The notes beneath the pieces were generated by a model. The model did no database searches. It worked only from the letters and a program-made list of their open reading frames with translations, and was not told the DNA's origin. From Pseudomonadota bacterium (GTDB taxonomy: Bacteria; Pseudomonadota; Alphaproteobacteria; Rhizobiales; Xanthobacteraceae): a DNA stretch of 7,354 bases. The translations under genes and the position numbers were made by a program. The DNA is taken from contig JAEXXW010000011.1 in NCBI GenBank assembly GCA_023405565.1, positions 1-7,354 on the forward strand. Direction: 5' to 3'. Shown piece after piece: positions 1 through 4,836 of this stretch; position 1 is the first letter of the stretch, and each line of letters starts with the position of its first letter.

Positions 1-348
1 GCCAACACCTGGGGCATCCTCAATGTGCGCGAGCAATTTTTAAAGCAGAATCCCGAGATCGTGCAGCGCGTGCTGAAGGTCTACGAAGAGGCGCGTAAAT
101 ACTCGCTCGCCAATCCGGATGAGGTGAAGAAGACCTTCATCGCCGTCACCAAGCTGCCGGAAGCTGTGGTCGATCGTCAGCTTAAAGAGCGCACCGAACT
201 CACCCATTCGAAGATCGGTGCGCCGCAGAAGGAATCGATCCTTGCCGCGGGCATCGCCCTGCAGCAGGCCGGCGTGATCCCCGCCAATGTGGATGTGAAA
301 GCCACGGTGGATTCGCTCATCGATGACAGCGTTGCCCTGACGAATTAA
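1..348 (+). CDS. ABC transporter periplasmic substrate-binding protein, SsuA/TauA/NrtA-like (3' part only)
   Basis: Frame 1 is open from the first base of the window to TAA at 346-348, giving the last 115 residues of a protein that starts outside. The fragment has the C-terminal helical layout of nitrate/sulfonate/taurine-type periplasmic binding proteins: a Trp-Gly near the left edge, then 'FLKQNPEIVQRVLKVYEEA', 'SLANPDEVKK', and a late segment 'GIALQQAGVIP' ending about 24 residues before the stop. In this family such a C-terminus packs against the second lobe of the ligand-binding domain. The protein would bind the substrate in the periplasm and deliver it to the permease and ATPase encoded just downstream; that adjacency strongly supports the assignment. 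The ligand pocket is mostly in the missing part, so the substrate (sulfonate, taurine, a pyrimidine precursor or another small anion) cannot be named. The GTG at 25 is an internal valine codon, not the start. Confidence 0.8.
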   Translation, partial: ANTWGILNVREQFLKQNPEIVQRVLKVYEEARKYSLANPDEVKKTFIAVTKLPEAVVDRQLKERTELTHSKIGAPQKESILAAGIALQQAGVIPANVDVKATVDSLIDDSVALTN

Positions 349-359
349 CCGTCAGGCTC

Positions 360-401
360 GCCGTTCCCGGACTGATCTCCTCCCAGCAGTCCGGGAACGG
401 C
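360..401 (+). terminator. Perfect 15-bp hairpin between binding-protein and permease genes
   Basis: Bases 360-374 and 387-401 are exact reverse complements, with a 12-base loop at 375-386. The stem is GC-rich and lies 11 bases after the stop codon of the binding-protein gene. No U-run follows (the next bases are TTAATTGCC), so it is a poor match to a classical intrinsic terminator. More likely roles are a partial terminator or a 3' stabiliser of the upstream message, which would keep the binding protein more abundant than the permease. The structure is directly visible; the role is inferred. Confidence 0.7.
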
Positions 402-460
402 TTAATTGCCGTCACATCGGTCCATTCAGTTATGTCTTGAACGCGAAATCCGGTTGCGCC

Positions 461-1309
461 ATGTCTGTCTCTGACATGACCATTTCAACGGCCCAGCAAA
501 CCGATAGTGTTGCGGTTGATACGCCTGTCCGCCGGCCATGGTTTCTGCATCCGTTATTGGGCCTGGCTTTGCCGCTCGGTATTGCCGCGTTGTGGGAGCT
601 CGCCGTCCATCTTGGCTTCTCCAATGGCCGCCTGATCCCGCCGCCGTCTGTGATTGCAACGACGTTGTGGGAGTTGGCGCAAACCGGCGAACTCTGGCGT
701 CACGCACAGGCAACCATTCTTCGTGTCGCCGCCGGCTTCGGTCTTGGTGTTGTTGCGGGCACATTGCTGGGCGCTATCGCCGGTTATTCCGCGCTGACGC
801 GTACGATCGTCGACCCGACCTTGCAGGCCTTGCGCGCCATTCCGTCGATTGCCTGGGTGCCGCTGTTCATCCTGTGGCTCGGCATCTTCGAAGCATCCAA
901 GGTCACGCTGATCGCGGTCGGTGTGTTCTTCCCGGTCTATCTCGGCGTGATGGGGGCCATCCTGTCGGTCGATCGCAAGATCGTCGAAGTCGGCCGCGCG
1001 TTTCGTCTGTCCGGTCCGGCTTTGGTGCGGCGCATTCTTCTGCCTGCCGTGCTGCCGACCTATGTCGTATCGTTGCGATCGGGCCTCGGTCTTGGCTGGA
1101 TGTTTGTGGTCGCCGCCGAATTCATGGGAGCGTCCGAAGGGCTTGGTTATCTGCTGATCGACGGCCAGCAGCTTGGAAAGCCGGCACAGATTGTTGCCGC
1201 CATCATTGTCTTTGCGATCCTCGGCAAGACGACGGACTGGCTGCTGACAGCCGGTACGGCGCCGTTCCTGCGCTGGGAAGATCGTTTTCACGCGCGTCAA
1301 GAGGCCTGA
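461..1309 (+). CDS. ABC transporter permease, SsuC/TauC-like
   Basis: This 282-residue inner-membrane protein belongs to the binding-protein-dependent permease family and forms the channel of the importer. After a polar N-terminus it has hydrophobic segments at about residues 32-52, 88-110, 127-145, 147-168, 200-222 and 243-264, the usual six helices. The cytoplasmic EAA loop that docks on the ATPase is at residues 176-195, with Glu176, Gly185, Ile192 and Pro195 in the expected spacing. 'LIPPPS' near residue 58 and 'RAIPSIAWVPLFILWLG' near 125-141 are typical of the SsuC/TauC/NrtB subgroup. The ATG at 461 was chosen because it leaves a normal N-terminus. A TTG at 437 would add eight residues and an ATG at 476 would remove five; none of the three has a good Shine-Dalgarno sequence, so the start is uncertain. 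The stop is three bases before the ATPase start. Confidence 0.9.
   Translation: MSVSDMTISTAQQTDSVAVDTPVRRPWFLHPLLGLALPLGIAALWELAVHLGFSNGRLIPPPSVIATTLWELAQTGELWRHAQATILRVAAGFGLGVVAGTLLGAIAGYSALTRTIVDPTLQALRAIPSIAWVPLFILWLGIFEASKVTLIAVGVFFPVYLGVMGAILSVDRKIVEVGRAFRLSGPALVRRILLPAVLPTYVVSLRSGLGLGWMFVVAAEFMGASEGLGYLLIDGQQLGKPAQIVAAIIVFAILGKTTDWLLTAGTAPFLRWEDRFHARQEA
1299..1304 (+). promoter_or_regulatory. Ribosome binding site for the ATPase gene
   Basis: AAGAGG lies inside the last codons of the permease gene, eight bases before the ATG at 1313. Together with the three-base gap it suggests translational coupling of permease and ATPase. Confidence 0.55.
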
Positions 1310-1312
1310 TCG

Positions 1313-2104
1313 ATGCTGTCGCTGGCGCGTGTCACCAAGACCTATCCCAACAATGTCCGCGCGCTCGAGGAGTTCACGCTCGACGTCGCACCAGGCGAAA
1401 TCGTTGCGATTGTCGGCGGCTCCGGTTGCGGCAAGTCCACCCTGCTGCGTGCGATTTCCGGTCTTGATCGGCCAACGAAAGGGCTCGTGCATCTCGACGA
1501 CGAGGTGATCACACAACCGCATGAGAAGATCGGCATCATCTTCCAGGAACCGCGGCTCTTGCCGTGGCTCACGGTGGCCGAGAATGTCGGTTTCGGCATC
1601 GCGCATCTGCCGGCGGACGAGCGCAAGGAGCGTGTCGCGCGCGCGCTCGATCGCGTCGGCCTGACCGACAAGGCCGGTGTCTGGCCGCGCGAATTGTCGG
1701 GCGGTCAGGCCCAGCGCGTGGCCATCGCGCGTGCGCTCGTGCCACGACCCGAAGTGCTGCTGCTGGATGAGCCCTTCTCCGCGCTCGATGCGTTTACCCG
1801 CGCTGATTTACAGGACCACCTGCTGGATCTCTGGGCGGATTCAAAGCCGACGCTGATCCTTGTCACGCACGATGTCGAAGAAGCCATCGTGCTCGCAGAC
1901 CGGATCATCGTCATGCGGCCGCGTCCGGGTCGGTTGTTCGAGGAAATCGACGCCGATCTGCCGCGCCCGCGCGATCGTCAATCGGCGGCCTTCGATCATG
2001 TGAAGCGGCGTGTGCTGGCCGCGCTCGATCGTTCCCTCGGGCGCACCATCAGCGTCGACGACCGCGCCACCAAGTCGGAAGACGGCGCCGCCATGTGGTG
2101 GTAG
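1313..2104 (+). CDS. ABC transporter ATP-binding protein, SsuB/TauB-like
   Basis: This 263-residue cytoplasmic ATPase powers the importer. All nucleotide-binding motifs are intact: Walker A GGSGCGKST at residues 35-43, Q-loop Gln78 in 'IIFQEPRLLPW', signature LSGGQ at 128-132, Walker B VLLLDEP at 148-154, D-loop SALD at 156-159 and switch His186 in 'LVTHDVEEA'. The sequence 'QEPRLLPWLTVAENV' is characteristic of the SsuB/TauB/NrtD subgroup. The length is normal for the family, with a short polar C-terminal tail ending Met-Trp-Trp after residue 240. The start ATG is preceded by AAGAGG and gives a normal N-terminus. It lies in one operon with the permease and very likely with the binding protein upstream. 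Substrate specificity does not reside in this subunit. Confidence 0.93.
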   Translation: MLSLARVTKTYPNNVRALEEFTLDVAPGEIVAIVGGSGCGKSTLLRAISGLDRPTKGLVHLDDEVITQPHEKIGIIFQEPRLLPWLTVAENVGFGIAHLPADERKERVARALDRVGLTDKAGVWPRELSGGQAQRVAIARALVPRPEVLLLDEPFSALDAFTRADLQDHLLDLWADSKPTLILVTHDVEEAIVLADRIIVMRPRPGRLFEEIDADLPRPRDRQSAAFDHVKRRVLAALDRSLGRTISVDDRATKSEDGAAMWW

Positions 2105-2113
2105 CCGTCTCCC

Positions 2114-2180
2114 CTTATCTCTTCCCGCTTTAGCTTCGCTGCTCGCCACCCTCTCCCCGCTTTGCAGGAAGCGGGATAAG
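2114..2180. repeat. Imperfect palindromic intergenic repeat before the dehydrogenase gene
   Basis: CCCGCTT occurs at 2124-2130 and again at 2156-2162, and AAGCGGG at 2169-2175 can pair with either copy. The near pairing gives a 7-bp stem with a 6-base loop. The far pairing is extended by CTTAT (2114-2118) with ATAAG (2176-2180). The 'CACCCTCTCCCCGC' stretch in the middle resembles the short palindromic repeats scattered between genes in Bradyrhizobium-group genomes; that resemblance is from memory. The hairpin is followed by no U-run, so it is not an obvious terminator, but it sits between the transporter and enzyme genes and could affect mRNA processing. Confidence 0.45.
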
Positions 2181-2190
2181 CTGCGCGACA

Positions 2191-2196
2191 GGGAGG
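2191..2196 (+). promoter_or_regulatory. Strong ribosome binding site for the alcohol dehydrogenase gene
   Basis: GGGAGG with eight A-rich bases before ATG 2205 is a near-ideal Shine-Dalgarno sequence and fixes the start. The reading frame is open much further upstream, overlapping the ATPase gene, so this site decides the true N-terminus. Confidence 0.8.
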
Positions 2197-2204
2197 ACAT
2201 AAAA

Positions 2205-3272
2205 ATGAAATCCTACCAGGTCTGCGAATGCGGAGCGCCGCTGCAACTGCGTGAGGGGCACACGCCAGAGCCGGTTGGTACCGAGGTCTTGCTGGAGGTC
2301 ACAGCTGCCGGCATTTGCCACAGCGACATTCATTTCTGGGAAGGCGAATACGACATCGGTGGCGGCAAGGTGATGCGCCTTGCCGATCGTGGCTTGAAAC
2401 TGCCGATCACACTCGGCCACGAGAATGTTGGTCGTGTTGTTGCTGTTGGTACCGATGCCAATGACGTGACGCTCGGGGAAGAGCGGCTGGTCTATCCCTG
2501 GATCGGCTGCGGCGCATGCGTTGTCTGTCAGCGCGGTGACGAGCAGCTCTGCCTCAAACCGCAATTCATCGGCGCATTCAGACCCGGCGGCTTTGCCGAT
2601 CACATCATGGTGCCGCATCCGCGCTATCTGATCGACTACGGCGACATCCCGCGCGAGCAGGCCGCGCCACTCGCGTGCTCGGGCGTGACCGCTTATGGCG
2701 CGCTGAAGAAGTTCGGGGATCTGCTCAAGACAGAGCCGCTGGTTCTGATCGGTGCCGGCGGTGTGGGATTGATGGCGATGGCGATCCTTCGCGCGATGAA
2801 GGCGCGCGGCGCGATCGTCGTTGATACCGATGCCGGCAAGCGCGAGGCTGCCATGCAGGCCGGTGCGATCGCCGTTGTCGACGCGAATGCGTCTGATGTT
2901 GCAGCGCAGATCCAGGCGCTGGTGAATGATCGTATCTGGGCGGTGGTGGACTTTGTCGGCTCGGGTGCGACTGTAAAGCTCGGCAGCGGTCTTCTGACCA
3001 AGGGCGGCCATCTGGTTGTCGTCGGCCTGTTCGGCGGCGAGATCACGATTCCAACGCCTTATATCCCGATGCGGGCCATGACCATTCAGGGGTCCTATAC
3101 TGGCAGCCTTCCTGAGCTAAAAGAGCTGATCGCTCTTTTGCGGCGCACGCCGATGCCTTACATGCCGGTGCAAATTCGTCCGCTCGACAGCGTGAACCAG
3201 AGCCTGCATGACCTGAAGGATGGCCATGTGATTGGGCGCGTGGTGTTGGCGCCGGATGAAATACTTGCGTAA
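2205..3272 (+). CDS. Zinc-dependent NAD(P)-type alcohol dehydrogenase, Sulfolobus ADH-like (MDR superfamily)
   Basis: This 355-residue cytoplasmic enzyme oxidises an alcohol to an aldehyde or ketone, or the reverse, with a nicotinamide cofactor. The GroES-like catalytic domain carries the catalytic-zinc ligands Cys38, His72 (in GHE) and Cys158, and a structural-zinc cluster at Cys102, Cys105, Cys108 and Cys116. The Rossmann fold has GAGGVG at 183-188 and an acidic Asp207 at the end of the second strand, which in this superfamily favours NAD over NADP. An extended loop 'MRLADRGLKLPITLGHE' (57-73), 'APLACSGVTAYGA' and 'VGLFGG' closely resemble the archaeal Sulfolobus ADH as I remember it. There the first structural ligand is Glu, whereas here it is Cys102. 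The length is typical and there is no truncation. The OsmC gene follows after 26 bases. The true substrate is unknown; the neighbouring importer may supply it. Confidence 0.9.
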   Translation: MKSYQVCECGAPLQLREGHTPEPVGTEVLLEVTAAGICHSDIHFWEGEYDIGGGKVMRLADRGLKLPITLGHENVGRVVAVGTDANDVTLGEERLVYPWIGCGACVVCQRGDEQLCLKPQFIGAFRPGGFADHIMVPHPRYLIDYGDIPREQAAPLACSGVTAYGALKKFGDLLKTEPLVLIGAGGVGLMAMAILRAMKARGAIVVDTDAGKREAAMQAGAIAVVDANASDVAAQIQALVNDRIWAVVDFVGSGATVKLGSGLLTKGGHLVVVGLFGGEITIPTPYIPMRAMTIQGSYTGSLPELKELIALLRRTPMPYMPVQIRPLDSVNQSLHDLKDGHVIGRVVLAPDEILA

Positions 3273-3285
3273 TTGCGAATATGAT

Positions 3286-3291
3286 GAGGGG
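3286..3291 (+). promoter_or_regulatory. Ribosome binding site for the OsmC-family gene
   Basis: GAGGGG lies seven bases before ATG 3299. The in-frame ATGs at 3281 and 3284 have nothing similar upstream, so 3299 is the preferred start. Confidence 0.6.
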
Positions 3292-3298
3292 TGGAACG

Positions 3299-3808
3299 AT
3301 GGATGCTGCTGAACTGCGGGCGATGCAGGCGCCGATCAAGGATCGTTACAAGACTGATGCCGCTTCAGCACTGATCACGCTGAAAGCCAAAGGCACGCTC
3401 GATGACACCAACATTGCCTGCAAGGTCGAAACCGGTCGCGCTCTGGCGGTTGCGGGTCTGCATCCGGCAACAGGTGGCTCTGGCATCGAGCTGTGTTCCG
3501 GCGACATGTTGTTGGAGGCGCTTGTCGCCTGTGCCGGTGTCACGTTGAAGGCGGTCGCAACGGCGCTCGATATTCCGCTCAAGTCCGGCAAAGTATTGGC
3601 GGAAGGCGATCTCGACTTTCGTGGCACGCTGGGTGTTGCCAAGGATGCACCTGTCGGGTTCCGCGAAATACGTCTTGCTTTCGATATCGATACTGACGTG
3701 CCTCAAGAGAAGCTTGATCAACTTCTCAAACTGACCGAACGATACTGCGTGGTCTATCAGACAATCAAAGCGGGGCCGCCGGTGGTGGTTTCGCTCCAGC
3801 GTAGCTGA
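3299..3808 (+). CDS. OsmC family protein (Ohr/OsmC-like thiol peroxidase fold)
   Basis: This 169-residue cytoplasmic protein matches the OsmC/Ohr family, whose members reduce organic hydroperoxides with a reactive cysteine pair, though many relatives have no tested substrate. The visible core is the glycine-rich turn 'ATGGSGIELCSGDMLLEAL' (57-75) followed by the helix bearing Cys78 ('LVACAGVTL'), and the second conserved cysteine Cys150 in 'ERYCVV'. These are the positions of the peroxidatic and resolving cysteines. 'DLDFRGTLGVAKDAPVGFREIRLAFDID' is the typical central strand region. Further cysteines occur at 41 and 66. The N-terminus runs about 20 residues before the fold begins, as in the longer YhfA-like branch. 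It lies 26 bases downstream of the dehydrogenase and probably shares its transcript. Starts at 3281 or 3284 would add six or five residues. Confidence 0.85.
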   Translation: MDAAELRAMQAPIKDRYKTDAASALITLKAKGTLDDTNIACKVETGRALAVAGLHPATGGSGIELCSGDMLLEALVACAGVTLKAVATALDIPLKSGKVLAEGDLDFRGTLGVAKDAPVGFREIRLAFDIDTDVPQEKLDQLLKLTERYCVVYQTIKAGPPVVVSLQRS

Positions 3809-4006
3809 ATCCCTTTTTGGGACAGTTCAAGGTTGCGGAAGTTCATCTGAGCTATCAAATTTTGTTAAAGCAGACATTCCTTGACCCAGAATCGTGCGGA
3901 GCCTCTAGGCGTGCGCCGGGAATTTCGATAGAGGCATATCGCGCTTCCGCAACTCATACGCGAAAATGCCCCTTTGTTCGGAGGGGAATGCCGGTGCTTT
4001 CCCGCT
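3809..4006. other. 198-bp intergenic region with nested inverted repeats
   Basis: No convincing gene is visible here. GTTGCGGAAG (3832-3841) and CTTCCGCAAC (3944-3953) form a perfect 10-bp inverted repeat, enclosing GCCTCT (3901-3906) and AGAGGC (3930-3935). A third small hairpin, CCCCT 3969-3973 with AGGGG 3982-3986, covers the only Shine-Dalgarno-like stretch before the membrane protein gene. No clear intrinsic terminator follows the OsmC gene; TCCC-TTTTT-GGGA at 3810-3822 is too small. Local AT content is higher than in the flanking genes, as expected for a promoter region. Confidence 0.5.
3881..3909 (+). promoter_or_regulatory. Possible sigma-70-type promoter for the membrane protein gene
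   Basis: TTGACC at 3881-3886 is a good -35 element. Seventeen bases later TCTAGG (3904-3909) is a weak -10 element matching three of six consensus bases. The predicted transcript would have a leader of roughly 90 bases before the ATG at 4007. The call rests on pattern and position only. Confidence 0.3.
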
Positions 4007-4819
4007 ATGTCTCCTGCCGATTATTTCTGGCTCTCGCTTCTGCTGAAAGCGGCCTTGACGGCGACGATCATCGTCACCGCGTCGCTGATCGTGGAGCGTG
4101 GTGGCCCTTTTCTCGGGGCGATGATTGCGTCGCTGCCAACATCGGTGGGCGCAGCCTATATTATCCTGGCGCTGGACCATACGCCTGACTTCATCTCCGG
4201 TTCCGCCGTCGGCAGTCTTGCGGGCAATGCAGCCGGCGTCACGTTTGCTGCGGTTTACGCTGTGCTCGCGCAGAAGCGTTCTCTCGCCGTCAGTCTCGGA
4301 AGCGCACTGGCGGCATGGTTTGTTGTTGCGTCGCTGCTGCGGTTCGTGGATTGGGGGATCTTGGGCGCAATCATCCTGAATGCCATTGTGGTAACCATCA
4401 CCATCACGGCGACTGCGCCGGTTCGAACCGCCTCCGTCACGAAGCCTTACGCCAACACGCGGCCTTACGATATTCCGATCCGTGCTCTGCTGGTTTCGCT
4501 GTTCGTCATTCTGGTGACGAGCGTCAGTCACTCGATCGGGCCGTTTGCGTCCGGTGTCTTCGCTGTGTTCCCGATGGCGATGTCGAGTTTCATCGTCATC
4601 CTGCATAACCGGATTGGCGGCAAGGCGACGTCCAATGTCATTGCCCACGCTCAGGTGCCGATGCTTGGCTTTATTCTGGTCTTCGTCACCATCCACTTTC
4701 TGGCGCCGGTGCTGGGCGTATGGTGGGCGCTGGCGCTGAGTCTCGTGGGTTCGCTTGCGTGGAACGCACTACTGTGGGTCCGGCGCACGCGATTTGTGGC
4801 GGCGATGCCGCTGGAATGA
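4007..4819 (+). CDS. Multi-pass membrane protein with internal duplication (two GlpM/DUF3147-like halves), function unknown
   Basis: This 270-residue protein is almost entirely hydrophobic, with segments at about 9-28, 33-56, 65-87, 93-112, 117-136, 159-176, 179-199, 212-233 and 237-258, and a polar stretch at 137-157 in the middle. The halves repeat at an offset of 145 residues: Gly33-Pro34-Phe35 ... Ala41 ... Pro44 ... Ile53-Leu54 matches Gly178-Pro179-Phe180 ... Ala186 ... Pro189 ... Ile198-Leu199, each preceded by a helix opening with a basic residue (Lys14, Arg159). Each half resembles the four-helix GlpM protein as I remember it, so a fused tandem duplication is plausible. There is no signal peptide and no catalytic motif, and I cannot assign a function. 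The ATG at 4007 lacks a well-spaced Shine-Dalgarno sequence (the nearest, GGAGGGG, is about 20 bases upstream), but in-frame upstream codons encode an unhelpful Cys-rich stretch, so 4007 is preferred. Confidence 0.75.
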   Translation: MSPADYFWLSLLLKAALTATIIVTASLIVERGGPFLGAMIASLPTSVGAAYIILALDHTPDFISGSAVGSLAGNAAGVTFAAVYAVLAQKRSLAVSLGSALAAWFVVASLLRFVDWGILGAIILNAIVVTITITATAPVRTASVTKPYANTRPYDIPIRALLVSLFVILVTSVSHSIGPFASGVFAVFPMAMSSFIVILHNRIGGKATSNVIAHAQVPMLGFILVFVTIHFLAPVLGVWWALALSLVGSLAWNALLWVRRTRFVAAMPLE

Positions 4820-4836
4820 TCGCGGCAGAAGCGCAC

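Noticed and set aside
406..435. Possible promoter TTGCCG ... TTATGT before the permease
   Set aside because: The -10 part matches only the first and last consensus bases, so it is indistinguishable from chance.
437..460. TTG start for the permease eight codons upstream
   Set aside because: There is no Shine-Dalgarno sequence and an ATG at 461 gives a normal N-terminus. It cannot be excluded from sequence alone.
554..1606. 350-codon open frame on the - strand across permease and ATPase genes
   Set aside because: It spans the boundary of two well-supported genes on the other strand and its translation is rich in Arg, Gln and Asp with no fold signature, so it is a shadow frame.
2010..2204. In-frame N-terminal extension of the dehydrogenase to 2010
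   Set aside because: It overlaps the ATPase gene, encodes low-complexity sequence, and the ideal ribosome binding site at 2191-2196 places the start at 2205.
2130..3011. 293-codon open frame on the - strand opposite the alcohol dehydrogenase
   Set aside because: It is antisense to a gene with all zinc and cofactor motifs intact and shows no family resemblance of its own.
3810..3822. Tiny stem TCCC-TTTTT-GGGA after the OsmC gene as a terminator
   Set aside because: It has a 4-bp stem, the T-run is in the loop and no T-run follows.
3988..4188. Possible 66-codon frame starting at ATG 3988 right after GGAGGGG
   Set aside because: The ribosome-binding spacing is essentially zero, and the frame overlaps the membrane protein gene with no recognisable product.
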